Position numbers and translations under genes: made by a program. DNA of 22,197 nt, taken from assembly GCA_965218865.1 (NCBI GenBank), contig CBDCME010000066.1:1-22197 (forward strand), in the 5' to 3' direction. This document shows positions 1-8,539 of this stretch, one piece after another (the stretch's first letter is position 1; the number at the start of each line of letters is the position of its first letter). This DNA comes from CBDCME01 sp965218865. GTDB lineage: Bacteria > Pseudomonadota > Alphaproteobacteria > JAAXGF01. A model generated the notes under the pieces. That model ran no database searches. It was not told the origin of the DNA and was given only the letters and a program-made list of their open reading frames with translations.

Positions 1-144
1 GGGCGTCACCGCGACCGCCCAAATCCGATCGTCGTGGCCTTTTAGGGTACTTGTGCAGGTGCCGCGATCGAGGTCCCAAATTTTTAGGGTGCGGTCTATA
101 GCGCCGGAGATGGCGCGTTTGCCATCGGGCGTCACCGCGACCGC
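1..144 (-). repeat. tandem WD40-repeat coding units, 126-bp period
   Basis: The 18 bases at 1-18 recur exactly at 127-144, a spacing of 126 bases or 42 codons, which is the length of one WD40 repeat. The identity at DNA level suggests recent duplication of repeat units. More copies are expected beyond the left edge. Confidence 0.7.
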
Positions 145-636
145 TAAAACCCCTTTCTTGTGGCCTTCGAGGACGGAGGGTGCGCCCCCGGGCTCGGCTG
201 CGCGAACTTCTGGCTGTGGTTCAATTTCTGTCGACTCGCGGCACGCAGACAGAAGTTTTGCGTACGACTCGTTCTTTCGGTCCCGCCAATCGATATGCGC
301 GAACTGGGCGATCACGTCGGGGGGCGAGCACGTCTCGATGAGCAAGGGAATAAACCGCAGTTCCACGTTGGTGGGATCGCGAAACAGCAAACTGTAATGT
401 TCGAGGGTGGCCCAACCGGAACCGAAATAGGCGGGCGACATGCACATAACGAGCGTTCGCGATTGCTCGATCCCTTGCTGAATTTTGAGTCCGATCATGG
501 CCCCCGGCTTGACCTCCCACTCGTCGAGCCAAACTTTGAGTCCGTCACGCTTCAGCCGCTTTGCCAGCGCGTGGACGGTCTTCTTGTCCTTCGAGCTATA
601 GCTGAGAAAAACGTCGTATTCGAACTTTTGGGGCAT
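1..636 (-). CDS. TIR domain-WD40 repeat protein, partial (3' end beyond the window)
   Basis: The frame is open from an ATG at 636 to the window edge, giving 212 residues without the C-terminus. Residues about 5-130 form a TIR domain: it opens with EYDVFLSYSSKD, continues with LKVWLDEWEVKPG, and has SPAYFGSGWATLEHY, where Glu79 sits at the position of the catalytic glutamate of TIR NADases. HIDWRD near 114-119 and a serine/glutamate-rich linker follow. From about residue 155 there is one full WD40 repeat (LEGHKKGVLAVAVTPDG to LKIWDLD) and the start of a second (LKGHDDRIWAVAVTP). In known families TIR is a signalling or NAD-cleaving effector and WD40 propellers are sensing or scaffold modules; the role here is inferred. 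No strong Shine-Dalgarno is visible. It lies 94 bases after a Sel1-repeat gene on the same strand. Confidence 0.88.
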   Translation of the reverse strand, partial: MPQKFEYDVFLSYSSKDKKTVHALAKRLKRDGLKVWLDEWEVKPGAMIGLKIQQGIEQSRTLVMCMSPAYFGSGWATLEHYSLLFRDPTNVELRFIPLLIETCSPPDVIAQFAHIDWRDRKNESYAKLLSACRESTEIEPQPEVRAAEPGGAPSVLEGHKKGVLAVAVTPDGKRAISGAIDRTLKIWDLDRGTCTSTLKGHDDRIWAVAVTP

Positions 637-730
637 CGATCCATCGCCGCGGAAACTATCGCGGGCAGATTGAAACCTCGATCGCCCTTTCGCGCAACCC
701 TAAATGCCAAGCGGCCGAATCGGACGCGCG

Positions 731-1051
731 CTACTTGCTCAACTCCCAGTCCCTAGCCAGGCGTTCGGCTTCGTCGATTTCCTCGGGGGTCATTTTTTCG
801 GCGAGGATGGCCAGGTAGCCGCGGGCGCCGGTGTGGCCTTGGGCGGCGGCGAGGCGATGCCACATGTACGCCAGGACGTTGTCCTGGGCAACGCCATGAC
901 CGGAGGTGTACATGTTTCCAAGGTAATATTGGGATACGGGATCGCCGCGCTCCGCGAGCGCCTTGATCCCGCCGATGACGTCCGCGCCCGCCGGCGAGCT
1001 CAGAGCCACCAACATACCGATGATCGCAAGCGCCCTCCTTGGCTTCTCCAT
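731..1051 (-). CDS. small Sel1-repeat protein with signal peptide
   Basis: This is a 106-residue protein. Residues 1-23 look like a Sec signal peptide: basic start MEKPRR, hydrophobic LAIIGMLVALSS, then AGA before the mature part. Residues about 30-75 form one and a half Sel1-like repeats (GDPVSQYYLGNMYTSGHGV, then A-x-MWHRLAAAQGH), and the tail MTPEEIDEAERLARDWE resembles a terminal helix. Sel1 repeats are TPR-like helical pairs used for protein-protein contact; the partner is unknown. It lies 86 bases after the cyclase remnant and 94 bases before the TIR-WD40 gene, all on the minus strand, so they may be co-transcribed. It is related to the larger Sel1 protein at 3846-4358. Confidence 0.8.
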   Translation of the reverse strand: MEKPRRALAIIGMLVALSSPAGADVIGGIKALAERGDPVSQYYLGNMYTSGHGVAQDNVLAYMWHRLAAAQGHTGARGYLAILAEKMTPEEIDEAERLARDWELSK

Positions 1052-1137
1052 CGCGCCGTCAATCCATGGTTATCGCTCTTTTCAGGTAAGCCCTAATCGC
1101 TCCCGCATCAACCCCGCCGCGGCGATCGGGGCCGCGA

Positions 1138-1624
1138 TCAGTCCGCGTCGGGCGGGACGAATTTGTAGATGCCGATGGGCACCGAATGTCCCTTGACCCG
1201 TTTCTCTCCGAGAAACGTGACCCCGTCGGGTTTCGATTCGAGGGCCTCGACGACGTCGGCGGAAATGACGCACGACTCGCCGATGGCCTTGGCGGTTTGC
1301 TCCATGCGCGCGGCGATGATGATCGGATCCCCGTAGACACCGATCGATCGTTTGGCGTCGCCCTGTTCGCTCAAGACGACTTCCCCGCCGTGCACGCCAA
1401 CGCGGAATTCCGGTACCCGCCCGAAGAGCTCGCGGTACGAGGGTCCCGCCTTGGCGATCGCGGCGTACATGGCGCCGACGGCGCCGACGATGTGGTTGCT
1501 TTCGATGGCGTCCGGCCAATCCCATATCGCCACCAGACCGTCGACGGTGAACTGGAAAATGTCGCCGCCGTGATCGGTAATGGGTTGGGAAAGGTCGAAC
1601 AGAAATTTTCCGACCATTTCCTTC
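1138..1624 (-). pseudogene. class III adenylate/guanylate cyclase, C-terminal fragment (split by IS256-family element)
   Basis: This is the 3' part of a nucleotide cyclase whose 5' part lies at 3087-3618. It carries most of the catalytic domain: EMVGKFLFDLSQPI, then GGDIFQFTVDGLVAIW with the second metal-binding Asp (codon about 1540-1542), FRVGVHGGEVV, and YGDPIIIAARMEQ. In most class III cyclases the last motif reads GDxVNxAAR, with an Asn that stabilises the transition state. Here that position is Ile (codon 1318-1320), so activity may be reduced or altered. Joining 3087 directly to 1616 restores frame through RAKEMVGKF and gives an enzyme of about 336-339 residues. The frame is also open into the inserted element, which supplies a possible ATG at 1665, so a truncated chimeric product is conceivable. 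Confidence 0.85.
1617..1624. repeat. target-site duplication, left copy (TTTCCTTC)
   Basis: The 8 bases TTTCCTTC here recur at 3087-3094, directly outside both inverted ends of the IS256-family element. IS256-family elements are known to make 8-9-bp duplications. Confidence 0.85.
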
Positions 1625-3086
1625 GGCGATGTCCCATGCTCTGTTGAAAAAGGCGAGGCAGGCATGGTTGGGCTTCGAGGCTAGGCGGCCTCTTTGATGG
1701 TTTCAATGGCGCTTTTCGCTTTTGCCTTTTTCACGTGATCCTCGAGGGCAGCTCTGAGGATGGGGAGTTGCCGGTAGGCCTTGAGGCGACGGAGGTCTTT
1801 TGGGCTTCCAGGAGGCCGGCGGCGGTCCATCGCAAGGCCATCTCGGCGTTGCGCCAGCGCTTGACATTGTGCTGCACCATCCTGACCGTTCCCAAGGCAT
1901 TCTCGATGGCGTTGGTGCAGGCCAAGGAGCGCCTGAGCTTGGGCGGCAGGCCCAAGCGGATCACGGTGAGGATCTCATCCAGGCCCTCCAGGATGGAAGC
2001 CGAAACGCCGGGGGCCTCGGTCTCCAGGCGGCGCGCCAGGTTATTCATGAGGCGTTCGGCTTTCTCGGCATCGTCTTGGTCCCAGGCTTGCCTGAGCGCC
2101 TTCTTGACGCCGGCATGAAGGCTTTCGTCGAGGCGCTCGATGATGTTGCGGCCCTTGTGGACCTGGCAGCGCTGGAGGGCGGCCACCGGCCCGAAGGTCC
2201 GCTTGATCGCCTTGGAGAGCGCCTTGGCGCCGTCGACGATGAAGAGCCGGGGCACTTCCGGGTCGAGGCCGCGGGCGGTCAGGTTGTCGAGCAGCGCCTG
2301 CACCGTGGCGGCATTCTCCGTGGCACCTTCGGCCAGGCCTAGAACATGCTTCTCGCCCGCGCCGTCGATGCCAATAGCTGCCAGCAACACGTGATCGCCG
2401 ACGTGCAGCCCGTCGATCTGGATGACCAGGAGATCGAGATCCGAAAGGTCGCTGGCCAGGAAGGCCTTCAGCTTCTTGCGCGTCATGGCCACGAAGCGCC
2501 GCGAGACCGCGGACTTCGAGGTCGCATCGCCCGCGCGTGCCGGCAAGTCGCCGCTGGCCTCGCCGGGCAGGCGCACGGCGCGCGCGTACTTGCGGGTCGA
2601 AACCGTAAGCAGCATGATGTTCATCGCCCAGGACTGCAAAAGCGCCGGGTCCGAGAGCAACTCCCAGCTCGGCAAGCTCATCTCCTTGCCCGCAAGATCG
2701 CGCACCCGCGGGCGCGTCAGCTTCACCTTGCCCCCGTGATAGGCAATCTCGCTCTGGGTTGTCCCCCAGCGATGGCCCTGCCGCTCGGCCGTGCGGGCGT
2801 GGCGCGCTCCGCAGAGCACCTCGCTATCCTCGTCCAGCATCTCGCCCAGGGTCTCCACCCCGGCCAACAGGCAAAAGCGATCCACGCTCATGCGCAGATC
2901 ATCAAAAGCCTCCGGCAAGGCCGGCGGCAACAGCGGAAGCGGGATCTCCAACAGTTTCGAACGGCGGCTGTTCCGTGTAGTCTTGGTCATGGCGTCGTTC
3001 TCCTTGATGGATTCAACACCCAGAGCCTAACGGTTCCAGGCGAATGACGCCTACCTCACTTTTTCAACATCAGCCGGGACATTGCC
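1625..3086 (-). mobile_element. complete IS256-family insertion sequence, 1462 bp
   Basis: The ends are imperfect inverted repeats of 28 bases (1625-1652 and 3059-3086). Both begin GGC[G/A]ATGTCCC and both contain TGTTGAAAAAG, with six differing bases between these blocks. Similarity continues inward (GAGGCAGGC against GAGGTAGGC). The 8-bp duplication TTTCCTTC lies immediately outside both ends. One transposase gene fills the element. The intact duplication and intact transposase suggest a fairly recent insertion into the cyclase gene. Confidence 0.88.
1731..2990 (-). CDS. IS256-family (mutator-type) transposase
   Basis: This 419-residue protein is full length for the family. The DDE catalytic residues are visible as VIQIDGLHVGDH (first Asp), LFIVDGAKAL (second Asp) and TNAIEN (Glu). 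The family's QRCQVHKGRNI motif (C-x2-H) follows the second Asp. The N-terminal part contains AYHGGKVKLTRPRVRD, typical of mutator transposases. An AAGGAG Shine-Dalgarno lies about nine bases before the ATG at 2990. It catalyses cut-or-copy-and-paste movement of its element. No frameshift or internal stop is seen, so it is probably active. Confidence 0.95.
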   Translation of the reverse strand: MTKTTRNSRRSKLLEIPLPLLPPALPEAFDDLRMSVDRFCLLAGVETLGEMLDEDSEVLCGARHARTAERQGHRWGTTQSEIAYHGGKVKLTRPRVRDLAGKEMSLPSWELLSDPALLQSWAMNIMLLTVSTRKYARAVRLPGEASGDLPARAGDATSKSAVSRRFVAMTRKKLKAFLASDLSDLDLLVIQIDGLHVGDHVLLAAIGIDGAGEKHVLGLAEGATENAATVQALLDNLTARGLDPEVPRLFIVDGAKALSKAIKRTFGPVAALQRCQVHKGRNIIERLDESLHAGVKKALRQAWDQDDAEKAERLMNNLARRLETEAPGVSASILEGLDEILTVIRLGLPPKLRRSLACTNAIENALGTVRMVQHNVKRWRNAEMALRWTAAGLLEAQKTSVASRPTGNSPSSELPSRIT

Positions 3087-3094
3087 TTTCCTTC
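3087..3094. repeat. target-site duplication, right copy (TTTCCTTC)
   Basis: This matches 1617-1624 exactly and abuts the right inverted end of the IS256-family element. Deleting the element plus one copy restores the cyclase reading frame. Confidence 0.85.
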
Positions 3095-3618
3095 GCCCTC
3101 AAGGGGCCGAGCTCCTCGACGAAGCCGGTAAAGTTCCTCATGTCGAGGAACAGAATGACCTTGCGTTCCATGACGGGGCGGTGGTAGCGGCCCACGAGAA
3201 GGTGGAAGAGAGTCTTCGTGCCGATGAAACCGATCACCCGAAGCACCAACACGCCCACCAGCGAGACCGCGATGATCATGGCCAGCGCCGTGGGAAATCT
3301 TGCGTAGGCTTCGACCAACCTGTCCACCCGACCCAAGGCCACGTGCGTGAGGTGAATTCCGATGATCGCGACGATGCAAACGAAGGCGGTATAAATCAGA
3401 ATCGATTTGATCGGATGCATCGCGCGCAGGGTCCGCCCGGCCGCGCCGTGGACGTAGAATTCCTCGAACGAACTCACCGCGACACCGATACACGCCGCGG
3501 TCAGCAGGGCTTGATCGAGCGGGGCCCCGATCAGGGGGGCCAGAATGAGCGCGAACAACTCGAAGACCACGCCGACGATGGCGATCGCGATGAGCTTTTT
3601 TCTGAGGGAGATCGGCAT
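3087..3618 (-). pseudogene. class III adenylate/guanylate cyclase, N-terminal membrane fragment (split by IS256-family element)
   Basis: The 5' part encodes four likely membrane helices (LIAIAIVGVVFELFALIL; ALLTAACIGVAVSSF; SILIYTAFVCIVAIIGI; ALAMIIAVSLVGVLVL) and then the start of the cyclase domain, VILFLDMRNFTGFVEELGPLRAKE. The Asp in FLDMRNFT is the first metal-binding residue. The frame then enters the element and stops after five foreign codons, at 3070. The ATG at 3618 is preceded by a G-rich stretch at good spacing; a GTG at 3627 is the alternative start. With the second metal site and the rest of the domain on the other side of the element, this fragment cannot be an active cyclase alone. 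The original protein would be an inner-membrane cyclase with a cytoplasmic catalytic domain. Confidence 0.85.
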
Positions 3619-3845
3619 CCCTACCACCCCCGCCGTGGCGCCGCGCCCGTCGGCGGCGCGGATGGGTGTGCCGTCCGGCGAATTTCGAATCTAGGGGGAT
3701 TTCTTGTCATCGGGCGCCGCGGTCACGACTTGTCCGTGAGTCGGAGAATGGGGCGGGGCGTAAAAAAATACCGCCAGCCGGGAAATCGATTATGGCCGAG
3801 CCCGCCCCAGGGGATGGCTGGGTGTCCGCGGCGATCGGCTCGCGC

Positions 3846-4358
3846 TTATTTTTCCGGCTCCCATTGCTCCACGAAACGTTCCGTTTCGGCGACTTGCTCG
3901 GAGGGTATCCCGACCGCGAGTTCGTCCCGGTCCCTTTGAGCGGCCTCGTGGCCTTGGGCCGCGGCGAGGCTGTACCACCTATGCGCGGCCGCGAAATCTT
4001 GCGGCACGCCGTTCCCGAGCGCGTGCATCCTGCCAAGATACCACTGGGAGGTCGCGGATCCTCGAGCCGCCGCCCGGCGGAACCACTCGGCGGCTTCGTC
4101 GTAATGCGGCGGCATCCCGAGGACGTAAATGAATCCGAGCACGACCTGGGCCTCGGAATAGCCTTCTTCCCCGAGTCTCTCGAGGTTGATGATGGCCGTT
4201 TTGTAATCGCCTCGTTTCATCGCGTTCCAGGCGCCCTCCATGTGATGAAGTTGTTCAGCCAACTCTCGGATCCAGCCGAGTGGCTCCCCTGCCTTCAAGG
4301 GAGAGCCGAGGGCGGCAAGAAGAACGATAGCGGTAATGATGCCCAGTCGTTTACCCAT
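3846..4358 (-). CDS. Sel1-repeat protein with signal peptide
   Basis: This protein has 170 residues from the ATG at 4358, which has GGAG six bases upstream; an ATG at 4370 would add four residues. A Sec signal peptide is clear: MGKRLGIITAIVLLAALGS followed by LKAGEP. The mature part has Sel1-type repeats: GDYKTAIINLERLGEEG, YSEAQVVLGFIYVLG, EAAEWFRRAAARGSATSQWYLGRMHALG and AAHRWYSLAAAQGHEAAQ. It ends with a helix like that of the smaller Sel1 protein at 731-1051, including a shared LAAAQGH segment. Such proteins act as periplasmic scaffolds; no substrate can be named. It is the first gene of the minus-strand series leading into the interrupted cyclase, 227 bases away. Confidence 0.85.
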   Translation of the reverse strand: MGKRLGIITAIVLLAALGSPLKAGEPLGWIRELAEQLHHMEGAWNAMKRGDYKTAIINLERLGEEGYSEAQVVLGFIYVLGMPPHYDEAAEWFRRAAARGSATSQWYLGRMHALGNGVPQDFAAAHRWYSLAAAQGHEAAQRDRDELAVGIPSEQVAETERFVEQWEPEK

Positions 4359-4548
4359 CGCAGGCTCCATCGGTTCGGGTCGTTCCTTGGGTGTTCGTGA
4401 AGACTAGCACAGATCGAGAACGATAATCATGGGGGTTCTCGCGCCGCATTTGTCCGTGGCGGCCAGGGCTGCCCGGCTGCCCCGGGCCACGACCGGGAGT
4501 CTCCCGGGAATGCGTCCGAGCTTGATTTTTTCGAAATATGATTGAGAT

Positions 4549-4625
4549 TGGTCGGAGTGAGTGGATTCGAACCACCGGCCCCCGCCTCCCGAAGACGGTG
4601 CTCTGCCAGGCTGAGCTACACTCCG
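4549..4625 (-). tRNA. tRNA-Pro (anticodon CGG)
   Basis: This 77-base cloverleaf is read on the minus strand. The acceptor stem is CGGAGTG paired with CACTCCG, followed by A and an encoded CCA. The D arm contains TAGCTCAGCCTGGCAGAGC. The anticodon stem CCGTC/GGCGG encloses the loop TTCGGGA with anticodon CGG. The T arm has GGTTCGAATCC. The C1-G72 start is typical of proline tRNA. The gene sits between a Sel1 gene and the divergent pdh operon. Confidence 0.97.
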
Positions 4626-4641
4626 TGCCCGCGGGCTGGAA

Positions 4642-4670
4642 GGTATAGACCCAAGCTTGGCTTGTCGCAA
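4642..4670 (-). promoter_or_regulatory. promoter-like sequence of tRNA-Pro
   Basis: On the minus strand TTGCGA (4665-4670) is separated by 17 bases from TATACC (4642-4647), ending 16 bases before the tRNA 5' end. Spacing and hexamers fit a housekeeping sigma-70-type promoter. Confidence 0.55.
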
Positions 4671-4698
4671 GAACAGGCGAGTTGGGCGCGGCGACGTC

Positions 4699-4727
4699 TT
4701 GCCAGGGTGATTCGATCCGCGTAATTT
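4699..4727 (+). promoter_or_regulatory. promoter-like sequence upstream of pdhA
   Basis: TTGCCA (4699-4704) and TAATTT (4722-4727) are separated by 17 bases and lie 55 bases before the pdhA start. It is the best sigma-70-like match in the tRNA-pdhA gap and would drive the whole pdh-lip operon. Confidence 0.5.
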
Positions 4728-4782
4728 TCCGGCAGGCGGCACCGGGCCGCTCGGACGACGACAGAAGGGGAGAGGAGCGCGC

Positions 4783-5793
4783 ATGGCTGCCAAGTCGAAG
4801 CCCAAGTCTTCGGCCCGGACGAAGGAGACGGCGTCCGGCGAGGAGCTGCTGACCTACTTTCGCCAGATGTTGACCATCCGTCGGCTCGAGGAGCGGGCGG
4901 GACAGATGTACGGCATGGGGTTGATCGGCGGATTCTGCCACCTGTATATCGGCCAGGAGGCGGTCGTCATCGGCATGCAAGCCGCTCTCAAGGACGGGGA
5001 TTCGGTGATCACGAGTTATCGGGACCACGGTCACATGGTGGCTTGCGGCATGGACGCGAACGGGATTCTCGCCGAGCTTACCGGGCGCCGCGGCGGCTAT
5101 TCCAGGGGCAAGGGCGGGTCCATGCACATGTTCAGCCGAGAGCGCAGGTTTTTTGGCGGACACGGAATCGTCGCGGCCCAGGTCCCGATTGGAACCGGCC
5201 TCGCGTTCGCCCATAAATACCATGGCGACGGCAATGTATGCTTGACCTATCTGGGCGACGGGGCCATCAACCAGGGGCAGGTGTACGAATCGTTCAATAT
5301 GGCGGCGCTGTGGACTCTTCCCGTCGTATATGTGATCGAAAACAACAAATACGGGATGGGCACTTCGGTGGCTAGGGCCTCTGCGACGACCGATCTTTGC
5401 CGGCGCGGCTCGGCCTACGGTATTCCCGGCAAGGAAGTCGACGGCATGGACGTGCTCAAGGTGCGCGACGCGGGTCGCAAGGCGGTCGCGCACGCGCGCA
5501 AAGGCAAGGGCCCGTACATCCTCGAAATGAATACGTACCGCTACCGCGGACATTCGATGTCCGATCCGGCTCGGTACCGGACCAAGGAAGAGGTTCAGCG
5601 CGTGCGTCAGGAACAAGATGCCATCACCATGATCCGCGAGCGCCTGATCAAGGCTGGTCACGCGGACGAGAAGGGACTCAAGGAAATCGACAAGGAAGTC
5701 AAGGCGGTCGTCGCCAAGGCGGCGGAATTCGCGCAACAAAGTCCGGAACCCGAGGCAACGGAATTGCACACGGATATTTTTGCCGATGCCTAG
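4783..5793 (+). CDS. pdhA: pyruvate dehydrogenase E1 component, alpha subunit
   Basis: This 336-residue protein is the usual length for alphaproteobacterial E1-alpha. With E1-beta it decarboxylates pyruvate using thiamine diphosphate and passes the acetyl group to lipoyl-E2 in the cytoplasm. The ThDP/Mg motif is complete: GDGAINQG at 158-165 to NN at 187-188 (GDG-x26-NN type). HLYIGQEA at 53-60, SYRDHGHM at 78-85 and the loop YRYRGHSMSDPARYR near 252-266 are hallmarks of the branch. A strong GGGAGAGGAG Shine-Dalgarno precedes the ATG. It is the first gene of an operon with pdhB 50 bases downstream. Confidence 0.97.
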   Translation: MAAKSKPKSSARTKETASGEELLTYFRQMLTIRRLEERAGQMYGMGLIGGFCHLYIGQEAVVIGMQAALKDGDSVITSYRDHGHMVACGMDANGILAELTGRRGGYSRGKGGSMHMFSRERRFFGGHGIVAAQVPIGTGLAFAHKYHGDGNVCLTYLGDGAINQGQVYESFNMAALWTLPVVYVIENNKYGMGTSVARASATTDLCRRGSAYGIPGKEVDGMDVLKVRDAGRKAVAHARKGKGPYILEMNTYRYRGHSMSDPARYRTKEEVQRVRQEQDAITMIRERLIKAGHADEKGLKEIDKEVKAVVAKAAEFAQQSPEPEATELHTDIFADA

Positions 5794-5843
5794 ACCGCGC
5801 CTATCGTCACCCTGATACGCTCACCTCTCGCGACGGAGAAGCG

Positions 5844-7205
<1,362 letters not shown>

Positions 7206-7233
7206 GCGGCCGATCCCCGGGGGGACGAATATC

Positions 7234-8481
7234 ATGCCAATTCCAGTTCTGATGCCGGCGCTGTCGCCAACCATGACCGAGGGCAACCTCGCCAAATGGC
7301 ACAAGGCCGAAGGCGAAGCGGTCAGCAGCGGCGACGTCATCGCCGATATCGAGACCGACAAGGCCACGATGGAAGTCGAGGCCATCGATGACGGGGTCAT
7401 GGGAAAAATCCTCGTGAGCGAGGGGACCGAGGGAATCGCCGTCAACACGCCCATCGCCCTGATCTTGGAGGAGGGCGAGGATGCTTCCGCTCTCGAATCC
7501 GTGTGCCTCGCCGAACCGGCCGCGGAGCCCGCCGGAGGCGCCAAGCCCGCAAACGATGGCGCGGGCGTGGCGATCCCGGCGCCGGCCCCAGCAGCGGCGC
7601 CGGCCGCTCGCCCGGTCGGGAGCGGTGATCGTGTATTCGCCAGCCCGTTGGCGCGGCGAATGGCACGAGACGAAGGGATCGACCTCGCCGCTCTCAAGGG
7701 CAGCGGCCCGCGCGGACGCATCGTCAAGGCCGACGTGGTCGCGGCGCTCGCCAGCGGCGTTGGGACCGCCCCGGCGTTAACCGAGGTCGCCGGTCTGCCA
7801 CCCTTCAGCGAATTGCCGCACACCACCATGCGCAGGGTCATCGCCCGCCGCCTCACCGAATCGAAACGGGACGCGCCCCACTTCTATCTCACCGTCGAGT
7901 GCGAGATCGACAAGCTCTTGAGCGTCCGCAAGGAGCTCAACACTGCCTCCGACCCCTATAAGATTTCGGTCAACGATTTCATCATCCGGGCCTGCGCCCT
8001 GGGGTTGCGCGACGTTCCCGACGCCAACGCCGCCTGGACCGACGATTCGGTGCGCCACTTCCAGCGCGCCGACATATCCGTCGCCGTTGCCATACCGGAC
8101 GGTCTGATTACGCCGGTCATCCGCGATGCCGGCGAAAAGGGCCTCGTCGTGATCTCGAATGAGATGAAGGACTTGGCCGTCCGGGCCCGTGAAGGCAAGC
8201 TCAAGCCCGAGGAGTACCAAGGCGGCACGTTCAGCGTCTCGAATCTTGGGATGTTCGGCATCATGGAGTTCGCGGCCGTCGTTAACCCGCCCCAGGCTTG
8301 CATCCTCGCGGTCGGCGCCGGAACCCAGCGCGCGGTTGTCAAGGACGGGAACCTGGCCGTCGCCACGGTCATGAATTGCACGCTTTCGATCGACCACCGC
8401 GCCGTCGATGGCGCCGTCGGCGCAAAATACCTGGCGGCGCTCAAGAAGCTGATCGAAAGTCCCCTTTCGATCCTGTTTTAG
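7234..8481 (+). CDS. pdhC: dihydrolipoamide acetyltransferase, E2 component of pyruvate dehydrogenase
   Basis: This 415-residue E2 core subunit transfers acetyl groups from lipoamide to CoA. Domains in order: lipoyl domain 1-80 with Lys43 in IETDKATMEVE; Ala/Pro linker 95-130; peripheral-subunit binding domain about 135-169 (FASPLARRMARDEGIDL to GRIVKADV); catalytic domain from about 195, ending with SIDHRAVDG whose His388 and Asp are catalytic. The ATG at 7234 follows a G-rich Shine-Dalgarno and starts the lipoyl domain; an upstream extension of the frame overlaps pdhB. The lipoyl domain is strongly similar to that of PdhB (identical MPALSPTMTEGNLAKW). Confidence 0.97.
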   Translation: MPIPVLMPALSPTMTEGNLAKWHKAEGEAVSSGDVIADIETDKATMEVEAIDDGVMGKILVSEGTEGIAVNTPIALILEEGEDASALESVCLAEPAAEPAGGAKPANDGAGVAIPAPAPAAAPAARPVGSGDRVFASPLARRMARDEGIDLAALKGSGPRGRIVKADVVAALASGVGTAPALTEVAGLPPFSELPHTTMRRVIARRLTESKRDAPHFYLTVECEIDKLLSVRKELNTASDPYKISVNDFIIRACALGLRDVPDANAAWTDDSVRHFQRADISVAVAIPDGLITPVIRDAGEKGLVVISNEMKDLAVRAREGKLKPEEYQGGTFSVSNLGMFGIMEFAAVVNPPQACILAVGAGTQRAVVKDGNLAVATVMNCTLSIDHRAVDGAVGAKYLAALKKLIESPLSILF

Positions 8482-8539
8482 GCGCCGATCTTGCCGTTCC
8501 GTCTGGATTCATCGCTCAAACTGTTTTAGGAGACGCGCC

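Noticed and set aside
4485..4515. Inverted repeat CCGGGAG/CTCCCGG downstream of tRNA-Pro as a terminator
   Set aside because: The short hairpin has no T-tract on the minus strand, so a terminator call is not supported.
4351..5769. Long minus-strand frame of 472 codons
   Set aside because: It is antisense to pdhA and overlaps the tRNA-Pro gene; it has no family motifs and arises from the GC-rich codon pattern of pdhA.
5397..5843. Upstream extension of pdhB
   Set aside because: It overlaps pdhA out of frame; the ATG at 5844 has a ribosome site and begins the lipoyl domain.
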